Source: an uncultured Ruminococcus sp.
GTDB lineage: Bacteria > Bacillota_A > Clostridia > Oscillospirales > Acutalibacteraceae
DNA length: 24,639 nucleotides
Reading direction: 5' to 3'
Assembly (NCBI GenBank): GCA_902798605.1
Contig: CADBXH010000061.1
Span: 1 to 24,639 of the forward strand
Shown here: piece after piece, positions 8,160 through 15,544 of the stretch
Position numbering within the stretch: the first letter of the stretch is position 1
Layout of the letters: every line of letters starts with the position of its first letter
Program-made: the position numbers and the translations under genes
Notes under the pieces: generated by a model
What the model saw: only the letters and a program-made list of their open reading frames with translations
Told to the model about the DNA's origin: nothing
Database searches by the model: none

Positions 8160-9236
8160 ATGAAAAGAATTATCAGCTTTATTCTCAGCGCTGTGCTTGT
8201 ATGCACCTGCGTATCACTTTTTGCGGGCTGCGGCTCAGGTTCGACAGAGGACAAGGGCGAGGTCAATGTTTTCTGCTGGGGCGACTATTTTGCCAACGGC
8301 GAGGACGGATTGAAGGATACTCTCAAGGAATTTGAGAAAGATACGGGTATCAAGCTGAATCTCACCACATACGATACAAACGAGGAGCTTTACAATATGC
8401 TCAAGAGCAGCAATGCCGGCTATGACGTTGTTGTTCCGTCGGATTATATGATCACTAAGCTGATCAAAGAGGATATGCTCCTTGAGCTCGACTTCGACAA
8501 TATCCCGAACTACAGCCAGATAAACAACCGCTTCAAAAAGCTCGCGTGCGACCCCGAGGGCAAATACACCGTTTGCTACAGCTGGGGCGTTACCGCTATG
8601 GTTTACGACAAGAATAAGGTTGATAAAAAGCCGACCAACTGGGACGCTCTCTGGGACAAAAAGCTCGCCGGACAGATCCTTATGATAAACAACAGCCGCG
8701 ACGCTATGGCGATCTCTATGCAGCTGTGCGGTATCGACCCCTCTAACTTTACAAAGGCGGACGTTGACAAGGCTGCGGTAAAGCTAAAAGAGCAGAAGCC
8801 GCTCGTCAAAAAATACGTTATGGATCAGGTGTTCACCGAGATGGAAAGCGGTCAGGCGGCTATCGCTCCCTACTACGCCGGCGATATCGCGGTTATTATG
8901 GAGAACAACGAGGATCTTGACTACGCTCTCCCCGAAAACGGCTCTAACCTTTTCTACGACGCTTTTTGTATCCCGAAAACCAGCAAGAACAAGGAAAACG
9001 CCGAGGCGTTCATCAACTATATGCATAAACCCGAGGTCGCGGCGGAAAACTGCAAATACCTCCGCTACGGCTGCCCCAACGACGGCGCGCTCGAGTTCCT
9101 TGACGATGATATCAAGAACAGCGAGCTGACCTTCCCGAGCGACGAATACCTCGACAAATGCTATGTATTCGCCGACGTTGACCCCGACGTTTACGCCTAT
9201 ATGCAGGAGCAGTTTGTAAAAATTCAGGCTGAGTAA
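8160..9236 (+). CDS. potD: Spermidine/putrescine-binding lipoprotein PotD
   Basis: Extracellular substrate-binding lipoprotein that delivers polyamines to PotB/PotC; 358 residues. The start ATG at 8160 has GGAGG eight bases upstream; the in-frame TTG at 8145 lies in that ribosome site's leader and is not used. The lipoprotein signal ends FAGC, with lipidated C24. The mature part is a periplasmic-binding fold: EVNVFCWGDYF and the VPSDYM stretch match the W-x-x-Y and S-x-Y polyamine contacts of E. coli PotD (established for that family). YSWGVTAMVYD and ESGQAAIAPYYAGD are typical hinge and C-lobe segments. A strong terminator follows. Confidence 0.95.
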   Translation: MKRIISFILSAVLVCTCVSLFAGCGSGSTEDKGEVNVFCWGDYFANGEDGLKDTLKEFEKDTGIKLNLTTYDTNEELYNMLKSSNAGYDVVVPSDYMITKLIKEDMLLELDFDNIPNYSQINNRFKKLACDPEGKYTVCYSWGVTAMVYDKNKVDKKPTNWDALWDKKLAGQILMINNSRDAMAISMQLCGIDPSNFTKADVDKAAVKLKEQKPLVKKYVMDQVFTEMESGQAAIAPYYAGDIAVIMENNEDLDYALPENGSNLFYDAFCIPKTSKNKENAEAFINYMHKPEVAAENCKYLRYGCPNDGALEFLDDDIKNSELTFPSDEYLDKCYVFADVDPDVYAYMQEQFVKIQAE

Positions 9237-9246
9237 AAACACTAAA

Positions 9247-9290
9247 GCAAAAGCACTACTGACAACTTAACGTCAATAGTGCTTTTTGTT
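9247..9290 (+). terminator. Rho-independent terminator after potD
   Basis: AGCACTACTGAC, a short loop, then GTCAATAGTGCT and TTTTTGTTT. It ends one base before the AGGAG ribosome site of the next gene, so that gene either sits behind an attenuator-like hairpin or has a promoter I cannot see. Confidence 0.9.
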
Positions 9291-9303
9291 TAGGAGAATG
9301 AAT

Positions 9304-10194
9304 ATGAAAAATCTTTCAATGCTCTTATCTCTACTGATCGTACTCTCCGCTGTGCTTTGCGGCTGCGGCGGCGGTTCACAGAGCTCAACCGCGGATAAAA
9401 CTCCGCTGACGATCGACCGCGACAAAAGCTACAACTACAATACCCGTGAGATTTGGTGCGACAACAACGGCAAAAAAATCTACGGCGTCGCCTATATCCC
9501 CGAGACCGAGCACACGGTTCCGCTCGTAATTTCCAGCCACGGGCTCGGCACTAATCACGAGTCGGGCATCGGCTACGCCAAGCATTACGCCGAAAAGGGC
9601 ATCGCAACCTACTGCTTTGACTTTTGCGGCGGCACAAAAAGCACCGACACAAACAAAAGCGACGGCAAAAGCACGGATATGTCCGTAATGACCGAGGTGT
9701 CCGACCTTGAGGCAGTAATAAACGCCGCTCAGACTTGGGATTTTGTCGACAGCAGCCGTATCTTTTTGCAGGGCGGCAGTATGGGCGGACTTGTCAGCGC
9801 TATCACGGGACTAAAGCAGCAGGACAAGGTCGCGGGGCTTATCTTGCTCTACCCCGCCTTTGGAATCTACAACTTTATCCACTACGCATACAGCTCCCCC
9901 GACGACATAAACGGCACGATGGAGATAGTCGACGATATGGTCGTGGGCGAAGCGTTCTTCCGCGAACTGTGGGATTATGACGCAATGGAGCACATAAAGG
10001 ATTTTAAGAAGCCCGTCATTATAATCCAGGGCAGCGACGATGACATCGTCAAGCCCGAAATGTCCGAGAACGCCTCAAAACTCTACCCCGACTGCGAGTA
10101 CAAGGTGATCGACGGCGCGGGTCACGGCTTTGGCGGAAATGACCTTGACCAAGCGGCAGAATACGCGCTGGAATATCTGTATAAGAATTGCTGA
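9304..10194 (+). CDS. Lipoprotein alpha/beta hydrolase (esterase/acyl-hydrolase family)
   Basis: 296 residues. Probable exported serine hydrolase; the substrate cannot be read from sequence. I chose ATG 9304 because AGGAG lies seven bases upstream; ATG 9298 is too close. The lipoprotein signal ends LCGC (C21). The hydrolase fold is complete: oxyanion-side SSHGLG, nucleophile elbow GGSMGG (S159), acid in GSDDDIV (probably D246) and catalytic H274 in GAGHGFGG. Acyl-transferring or feruloyl/acetyl esterase members of this family have a similar layout, which would suit plant-polysaccharide growth, but that is inference. It converges on the carboxyltransferase operon, with a shared terminator between. 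Confidence 0.88.
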   Translation: MKNLSMLLSLLIVLSAVLCGCGGGSQSSTADKTPLTIDRDKSYNYNTREIWCDNNGKKIYGVAYIPETEHTVPLVISSHGLGTNHESGIGYAKHYAEKGIATYCFDFCGGTKSTDTNKSDGKSTDMSVMTEVSDLEAVINAAQTWDFVDSSRIFLQGGSMGGLVSAITGLKQQDKVAGLILLYPAFGIYNFIHYAYSSPDDINGTMEIVDDMVVGEAFFRELWDYDAMEHIKDFKKPVIIIQGSDDDIVKPEMSENASKLYPDCEYKVIDGAGHGFGGNDLDQAAEYALEYLYKNC

Positions 10195-10204
10195 CGCAAC
10201 TCTC

Positions 10205-10229
10205 AACTCATAACTCTTAACTCATAACT
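10205..10229. repeat. Short AACTCATAACT repeat
   Basis: Two copies of AACTCATAACT separated by CTT, just downstream of the hydrolase stop. Probably a low-complexity intergenic repeat; function unknown. Confidence 0.6.
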
Positions 10230-10259
10230 AAAAAACGCGGCACGAAGCCGCGTTTTTTT
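10230..10259. terminator. Bidirectional terminator between convergent genes
   Basis: AAACGCGGC, loop ACGAA, GCCGCGTTT, with an A-run before and a T-run after. It can stop both the plus-strand hydrolase transcript and the minus-strand carboxyltransferase transcript, and it overlaps the stop codon of the latter. Confidence 0.92.
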
Positions 10260-11661
10260 ACATCGGATGTATCTTATTTTCTTTATCGAGCTTGTCGCCG
10301 TTTATTCCGACCTTGGCGTTGCGCCTTTTTTCAAAGAAATCGAGCGCCACCTTGGGGAACTGGGCGTAGGACAGCACGTCCTCCTCCTGCTCCATCCACT
10401 CGGCGATTTCACCGCGGAGCTTGTCGAGCTCGGGCTCGAGCCTGTCGGCGGGTCTGCCGTGGATTATCTCCATATCGCCGCAGATCTTCTTTTGAAATTC
10501 GGGGTCGATCGGCATCGGGGTAGTGCCGTACTCGCCCGCGACCATTCCCTTGAATTCGTTGGTGCACATACTGTAGCGCTCGCCCGTGATGACGTTGAAC
10601 ACCGCCTGGGTGCCGACGATCTGTGACGTGGGCGTTACGAGCGGCGGATAACCCGATTCCTCGCGCACGCGCGGAACTTCCTCGAGCACCTCGTGTAGCT
10701 TATCCTCCTTGCCCGCCTGCTTTAGCTGCGAGAGCAAGTTGGATAACATTCCGCCCGGCACCTGATAGATAAGCGCCTTTGCGTCTGTGGCGAGCATTTT
10801 GGGGTCGAGCAAGCCGCTCTCTAAATATTTATCGCGGAGGGTCATAAAGTATTCGCGAACTTCGGCGAGCTCCTTTATGCTGAGCCCCGTATCAAACTCC
10901 GTGCCCTCTAACGCCGCGACCATAGACTCGGTGGGAGCGTGCGAGGTTCCGAGAGCGAGCGGACTGATAGCGGTGTCGATCGCGTCGGCTCCTGCCTCTA
11001 CCGCTTTTAACAGGCACATCGAGGCGAGCCCCGAGGTGTAGTGGGTGTGAAGCTGGAGCGGTATCTCGGGCAGGGCGGTTTTTATCGCCTTTACAAGACT
11101 TTCCGCTCTACTCGGGGTGAGCAGAGCCGCCATATCCTTAATGCAGATAGAGTCCGCGCCCGCGTCGGCGATCCTCTTGGCGTACTCAACGTAGTATTCG
11201 TCTGTGAATACGGGACCCGTTGTGTAGCTGATCGCGACCTGAGCGTGACCGCCCTCTTTGTTGGCGGCGGAGATAGCGGTTTTTAGGTTCTTTATATCGT
11301 TGAGCGCGTCAAATATCCTGATTATATCTATGCCGTTGTAGATTGAACGCTGAACCAGATACTCAACGCAGTCGTCAGCGTAGTGGCGGTAGCCGAGCAT
11401 ATTCTGACCGCGGAAGAGCATTTGCAGCTTGGTGTTCGGGCAGTGCTTTTTGATTGTGCGCAGCCTTTCCCACGGATCCTCGTTGAGGAAGCGCAGGCAA
11501 GCGTCATAGGTCGCGCCGCCCCAACATTCGAGCGAATAATAACCGATTTTATCGAGCTTATCAAGGATGGGAAGCATCTTTTCCGTAGTCATCCTTGTAG
11601 CAATGAGCGACTGGTGCGCGTCACGCAGAGCAGTCTCGGTGATTTTTATCTTTTTTGCCAT
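10258..11661 (-). CDS. oadA: Carboxyltransferase alpha/5S subunit (oxaloacetate decarboxylase alpha / pyruvate carboxylase B type)
   Basis: 467 residues. A TIM-barrel enzyme that moves carboxylate between oxaloacetate/pyruvate and biotin. Metal and substrate residues are present: TALRDAHQS (D14), carboxylated lysine K175 in SICIKDMAAL, and metal ligands H205 and H207 in LQLHTHYTSG. RGQNMLGYRHY, which contributes the pyruvate pocket, is also conserved. The protein stops before a biotin domain; the carrier is the separate gene just upstream, 12 nt away. With the 12S-like gene this makes the three subunits of a Propionibacterium-type transcarboxylase. No membrane beta subunit lies in the window, so a sodium-pumping decarboxylase would need one encoded elsewhere. 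Confidence 0.9.
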   Translation of the reverse strand: MAKKIKITETALRDAHQSLIATRMTTEKMLPILDKLDKIGYYSLECWGGATYDACLRFLNEDPWERLRTIKKHCPNTKLQMLFRGQNMLGYRHYADDCVEYLVQRSIYNGIDIIRIFDALNDIKNLKTAISAANKEGGHAQVAISYTTGPVFTDEYYVEYAKRIADAGADSICIKDMAALLTPSRAESLVKAIKTALPEIPLQLHTHYTSGLASMCLLKAVEAGADAIDTAISPLALGTSHAPTESMVAALEGTEFDTGLSIKELAEVREYFMTLRDKYLESGLLDPKMLATDAKALIYQVPGGMLSNLLSQLKQAGKEDKLHEVLEEVPRVREESGYPPLVTPTSQIVGTQAVFNVITGERYSMCTNEFKGMVAGEYGTTPMPIDPEFQKKICGDMEIIHGRPADRLEPELDKLRGEIAEWMEQEEDVLSYAQFPKVALDFFEKRRNAKVGINGDKLDKENKIHPM

Positions 11662-11673
11662 TACTATATCCCC

Positions 11674-12039
11674 TTAATCAAGCGTTACGAGCACCTTGCC
11701 CGAATCAACAGCCTCGCCCTTTGCAACTTCTATTGAAGCAACGGTGCCGTCCTGCGGAGCCTTTACGGGAGTTTCCATCTTCATAGCCTCGATAAACACG
11801 AGGTCGTCGCCGGACTTTACAGCCTGACCTGATGATACCGCGACTCTTACGACCGTGCCGGGCATTGGAGCCTTGATCTCAACGCTGCCCTTTGCGCCTT
11901 TGGGAGCGGCGGGCTTTGCGGCGGGCGCTTCCTTCTTTGCGGGAGCGGGAGCGGCTGCGGCGGGAGCAGCGGATTCGCCGAGCTCCTCTACCTGTACGTC
12001 ATAGGCTGTGCCGTTTACTGTGATCCTTAAATTTTTCAT
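11674..12039 (-). CDS. Biotin carboxyl carrier protein (1.3S-like / gamma-type)
   Basis: 121 residues. It carries the carboxyl group on biotin between the two transferase subunits. An N-terminal strand (KNLRITVNGTAYDV) is followed by an Ala/Pro/Lys-rich flexible linker (about 22-50) and a biotinyl domain. The biotinylation motif EAMKMET places biotin on K87, with the conserved APMPG turn before it. The order and size match the 1.3S subunit of transcarboxylase. It sits 14 nt after the 12S-like gene and 12 nt before the 5S-like gene, so the three are one operon. Confidence 0.92.
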   Translation of the reverse strand: MKNLRITVNGTAYDVQVEELGESAAPAAAAPAPAKKEAPAAKPAAPKGAKGSVEIKAPMPGTVVRVAVSSGQAVKSGDDLVFIEAMKMETPVKAPQDGTVASIEVAKGEAVDSGKVLVTLD

Positions 12040-12053
12040 AACTGATTACCCCT

Positions 12054-13367
12054 TTATATTGTACTGTGTTTTTTGGCTACTGTCGGGACGCGCTTGCCCG
12101 CGAGCATATCGAGGGCTGAGAGCAGAGCGTCGCGCAGCTCTTCTTCGGCGCAAACACCGTCTACATAGCCGTTTTGCGCCGCGTTAAAGGCGGAAAGGTT
12201 TTCACTTGCGAACTTATCCGCCGCCGCCTTTTGCTCGGGAACGGGAACATTCATCACGTCGGGAGCCATAATAAACGCTGCCGCCTCGGTATTTACCGGA
12301 GAGATGACCGCGTCGGGCAGAGCGTAAACGACGTCGGCATTTGCGCCTGTACCTGCCAGCGCGATATACGCGGAGCCGATAGCCTTGCCGACGACTACCG
12401 AGATCTTGACCGTGGTGGCCTCGGCGTATGCCGCGGTGAGCTTTGAAGCGGAGTTGAGGCACTCAAAGCCGTCGCAGTCGACAAAGGTAAGTACGGGAAT
12501 AGAAAACGCGTCGCAAAAACGCACGAGCTTTGCGGCTTTTTTCGCTGATTTGCAGTCGAGCGTACCGCCTGTTGTGCGAACAACGCCGACGACCTGACCG
12601 CCGAGACGCGCGAGCCTTACTCTGGCGTTATCACCGAAGCCCTCAAAGAGCCTGAGCTTTGTGCCGCCGTCAACGAGCTTGCTGACGATGCACTTGCCGC
12701 CGAGTCCGTCGGGGTCATCGGGAACCGATTCCGCCGCCGGAACGAGGTTGTTTGACGGAAGATATGCAGCCAAATTCCTCGCCTGAGCGATCGCGTCATC
12801 GCTGTCCTTTGCGATAAGCGCCGCCGTGCCGTGTTCAAAGTTAAATTTAGGATCGGCGTTTTTGCCGGTCACGTCAAGGCTGAGCTGAGCCTTCTCGCTC
12901 ATAATTACAAAATCCGCGCTGACCGCATTGAGCGCGTTAGTGCCGAGGCAGTCGCCGAGCACTACCGACACCTGCGGAACTACTCCCGAAGCCTTTGAAG
13001 CGAGCTTTATCACCTCGCCGCAGCCCGCGAGCAGATCATTGCCCTCGGTAAGTCTGCCGCCCGCGCTGCTGTAAAAGCCGAATACCGGAGCGCCTGTTTT
13101 GAGCGCCAGCGAATAAAGCTTTTTGAGCTTTTTGCCCTGCGCGGTGCTGAGCGCGCCGCCGCTTATATCGCTGTTCTGCGCAAAAGCGTAGATCGGCAGG
13201 CCTTCTACCAAACCGAAGCCCGCCGTTACCTCGGCAAAGCCGTCGCCCGATTTTACAAAGGCGTCGAGCTCGGTAAAGCTGCCCTCGTCAAAAAATCCCG
13301 TCAGGGTTTTATACGCGGAAGTCGAAGCAATCTGCTCCCTTGCGGCATTGATTTTTTCAATACTCAT
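12054..13367 (-). CDS. Acyl-CoA carboxyltransferase, 12S/MmdA-like, short and divergent
   Basis: 437 residues against about 510 in usual MmdA/PccB proteins. The crotonase-fold family moves carboxyl between biotin and an acyl-CoA such as propionyl-CoA. ATG 13367 is preferred over 13373 because GGAGG lies seven bases before it. The N-terminal half holds FAQNSDISGGAL and YSSAGGRLTEG (oxyanion region). The C-terminal half holds GKAIGSAYIALAGTGANADV, matching the family GKA-x-G-x-A-Y-I-A motif with serine at one usual glycine. The substrate is uncertain: methylmalonyl-CoA is likely, but glutaconyl-CoA cannot be excluded. First gene of the operon; a strong promoter lies directly upstream. Confidence 0.85.
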   Translation of the reverse strand: MSIEKINAAREQIASTSAYKTLTGFFDEGSFTELDAFVKSGDGFAEVTAGFGLVEGLPIYAFAQNSDISGGALSTAQGKKLKKLYSLALKTGAPVFGFYSSAGGRLTEGNDLLAGCGEVIKLASKASGVVPQVSVVLGDCLGTNALNAVSADFVIMSEKAQLSLDVTGKNADPKFNFEHGTAALIAKDSDDAIAQARNLAAYLPSNNLVPAAESVPDDPDGLGGKCIVSKLVDGGTKLRLFEGFGDNARVRLARLGGQVVGVVRTTGGTLDCKSAKKAAKLVRFCDAFSIPVLTFVDCDGFECLNSASKLTAAYAEATTVKISVVVGKAIGSAYIALAGTGANADVVYALPDAVISPVNTEAAAFIMAPDVMNVPVPEQKAAADKFASENLSAFNAAQNGYVDGVCAEEELRDALLSALDMLAGKRVPTVAKKHSTI

Positions 13368-13403
13368 ATTCATTCCTCCAAAACGCCTATTATACTAAAA
13401 TAT

Positions 13404-13432
13404 ATTATACCTCAAACAGCTTTAAAGTACAA
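13404..13432 (-). promoter_or_regulatory. Sigma-A promoter of the carboxyltransferase operon
   Basis: Minus strand: TTGTAC (13427-13432), 17 bp, TATAAT (13404-13409). AAAACGCC and GGCGTTTT, an inverted pair, flank the promoter and could be an operator (weak inference). Confidence 0.85.
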
Positions 13433-13486
13433 GGCGTTTTTGATTATTATTATTCTGAATTTTTGCGTAGTTATAAAAAAGTATTA

Positions 13487-13577
13487 TTTTGTAAGGTACA
13501 GTCTTGACTGTACCGGGGCTGTACACCATACATTTAATTATTAATCTTCGGGAAGGTCAAGACCTTCCCTTACAAAA
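13487..13577. repeat. 91-bp element made of two perfect hairpins inside inverted ends
   Basis: Ends TTTTGTAAGG and CCTTACAAAA are a 10-bp inverted repeat. Inside are two separate 9-bp perfect stems with 2-nt centres: GGTACAGTC/GACTGTACC (13495-13514) and GGGAAGGTC/GACCTTCCC (13550-13569). Resembles a miniature mobile element. Confidence 0.8.
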
Positions 13578-13601
13578 ATAAAGGGCAGCCGCAAGGCTGC
13601 C
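13571..13601 (-). terminator. Terminator of the rluB operon
   Basis: Minus strand: GGCAGCC, loop TTGC, GGCTGCC, then CTTTATTTTT. It lies about 40 nt beyond the rluB stop, after the heptamer repeats. Confidence 0.8.
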
Positions 13602-13604
13602 ACT

Positions 13605-13639
13605 GTTAATTGTTAATCGTTAATTGTTAATTGTTAATT
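13605..13639. repeat. Five tandem GTTAATT heptamers
   Basis: Five direct copies of GTTAATT, one with a T-to-C change, directly downstream of the rluB stop codon. Low-complexity repeat; function unknown. Confidence 0.9.
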
Positions 13640-13641
13640 GA

Positions 13642-14388
13642 CTATATGCTCCTGCCGTTCACTATGGGGTTCGCGGTCAGGTTTTTTATCTCTTTTTCGG
13701 TCAGGTCGCGCCAGTCGCCCTGCTTGAGCATTCCCATTTTTACTCCGCCGATCTGCGTTCTTTTGAGTCTTGCGACCTCAAGCCCCACCGCGTCGCACAT
13801 CCTGCGGATCTCGCGGTTTTTGCCCTCGTGGAGTATCATCTCGAGCACTACCCTGCCGGGCTCCTTGTGCACAACATGGACGATGGCGGGCGCGGTCTTT
13901 TTGCCGTCGAGCTCAACGCCTGTCTCGAGCTTTACGAGCTGATCCTCGGTTATATCGGGGCGCACGGTCACGCGGTAAATTTTGTAAACGCTGTTGCGCG
14001 GGTGCATAATTTTGTTAGCGAACTCGCCGTCGTTAGTAAAAACCAGCATACCCTCGGAATCCTTGTCGAGCCTGCCGATCGGGTACACCCTCTCGCCCAC
14101 GTTCTCTACGAACTGGGCGACGCATTTTCTGCCGCGCTCATCGCTCATCGTGGTGATGAATCCGCGCGGCTTGTTGAGCATTATGTAGCGGAAGCTCTTG
14201 CGCGGAATAACAATGCGCTTGCCGTTGACATAGACCTTGTCCTTGTCGGTGACCTTGTCGCCGAGGATCGCGGCCTTGCCGTTTATTTTGACTTTCCCCT
14301 GCAAAATCAGCTCCTCCGCCTTTCGGCGCGAGGCGACTCCGCACTGGGAAATGAATTTTTGAAGTCTTATCGGTTCTTTTTTATCCAT
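13642..14388 (-). CDS. rluB: 23S rRNA pseudouridine synthase RluB family
   Basis: 248 residues. It converts one uridine of 23S rRNA (U2605 in E. coli numbering for RluB) to pseudouridine. An N-terminal S4 RNA-binding domain (RLQKFISQCGVASRRKAEEL, about 8-27) is followed by the synthase domain with LNKPRGFITT and the catalytic aspartate D108 in GRLDKDSEG, then the family motif EGKNREIRRMC. Length is normal. Its start overlaps the end of the upstream carboxypeptidase gene by 8 nt, so it is last in that run. Close paralogs such as RsuA share the motif, but the size and S4 spacing favour RluB. Confidence 0.92.
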   Translation of the reverse strand: MDKKEPIRLQKFISQCGVASRRKAEELILQGKVKINGKAAILGDKVTDKDKVYVNGKRIVIPRKSFRYIMLNKPRGFITTMSDERGRKCVAQFVENVGERVYPIGRLDKDSEGMLVFTNDGEFANKIMHPRNSVYKIYRVTVRPDITEDQLVKLETGVELDGKKTAPAIVHVVHKEPGRVVLEMILHEGKNREIRRMCDAVGLEVARLKRTQIGGVKMGMLKQGDWRDLTEKEIKNLTANPIVNGRSI

Positions 14389-15499
14389 TAAATATTTTTT
14401 CCTTTATTATTTCAAACAAGCTCTTAGAGGAACGAGCATACTCAACGCCGTTTTGCGCTTTAATGCTTGATTTGCGGATCAATTTTCCGTCAAGTCTGTA
14501 CTCGACCGCTCCGAGCGTTGCGCCGTCCTCTACGGGCGCGAACAAAAAGCTGTCGAGCAAAATTTTCTTGGTGACTCTCCCCTGCTTTTCCTTTGGCAGA
14601 ACGATTTCAAATCCTTCCGAGCCGGCGGTCACGGTTTCGCTCTCGCCGCCAATTACGGGAACTTCCGCGGAAAAGCCCTTATCGCTGTAGCAGCATAGCT
14701 TAGAAAATCCGTAGTTGTACAGCGCGATATGGTCGCTCCAATCCCGTTTGTCGTCGAGCGTAACGCAGATAAGCGTAAGGTCGTCGCGCTTTGCGGCGGT
14801 CACAAGGCATCTGCCCGCGGCAGTGGTGTAGCCCGTCTTTCCGCCCACGCAGTCCTTGTACAGCGACAGCAGCTTGTTGTGGTTATTATAGGTCATATGC
14901 TTGTCGGGCGTTATGAAGTTGACCGTCGCGCTTTTTTGCGATATCAAATCCGACATCTTCCTGTTTTTCAAAACCTCAGCCATAAGCAGAGCCATATCAT
15001 AAGCGGTGCTGTAGTGGTCGTCATCGTCCAGTCCGCTCGGGGTGACAAAGTGCGTGTTCTTCATACCGATGCTTTGCGCGCGGCTGTTCATCAGCTTTGA
15101 AAATCCCTCAAAGCTGCCCGAGACAGATATTGCCGCGGCGTTTGCGGCGTCGTTGCCCGAGCACATCATCATACCGGCGGCGAGGTCGTCGAGCTTCAAC
15201 GTATCGCCGTATTCGAGGTACATCGAGCTGCCCTCGGCGGTCATCTTTTTATTGAACGTGACATTCTTGTTGCCCATTGCGGCCTGTTCAAGCGTGAGCA
15301 ATGTTGTCATCAGCTTAGTGGTGCTGGCGGGCTTTCTACGCTCATCTTTATTCTTTGAAAGAATTATGCTGCCGTTTTGCGGACAGTAGAGCACATAAGC
15401 CGCCGCGGATGGTTTCGGGACATCCTTTTCCTGTGCCGACGCGGTCGACGCGCAGAATATCAGCAGGGAGCCGAGTAAAACGCATATTATTTTTTTCAT
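14381..15499 (-). CDS. D-alanyl-D-alanine carboxypeptidase (DacF/DacB type, penicillin-binding)
   Basis: 372 residues. A secreted peptidase S11 enzyme that trims the terminal D-Ala from peptidoglycan stem peptides. ATG 15499 follows GGGGTG by seven bases; the GTG at 15505 lies within that leader. The signal peptide is about 1-22, ending STASA. Active-site motifs are complete: S59-x-x-K62 (STTK), S114-G-N, and K221-T-G (GGKTGYT). The C-terminal beta domain (from about 255) is followed by a short tail ending FEIIKEKIFNG, probably the amphipathic membrane anchor of this family. In spore formers such enzymes sit near scpAB and rluB, as here. Confidence 0.92.
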   Translation of the reverse strand: MKKIICVLLGSLLIFCASTASAQEKDVPKPSAAAYVLYCPQNGSIILSKNKDERRKPASTTKLMTTLLTLEQAAMGNKNVTFNKKMTAEGSSMYLEYGDTLKLDDLAAGMMMCSGNDAANAAAISVSGSFEGFSKLMNSRAQSIGMKNTHFVTPSGLDDDDHYSTAYDMALLMAEVLKNRKMSDLISQKSATVNFITPDKHMTYNNHNKLLSLYKDCVGGKTGYTTAAGRCLVTAAKRDDLTLICVTLDDKRDWSDHIALYNYGFSKLCCYSDKGFSAEVPVIGGESETVTAGSEGFEIVLPKEKQGRVTKKILLDSFLFAPVEDGATLGAVEYRLDGKLIRKSSIKAQNGVEYARSSKSLFEIIKEKIFNG

Positions 15500-15544
15500 A
15501 AACACACCCCATACAATTTATGCCCGGGGCGCGCCGTTGATTAC

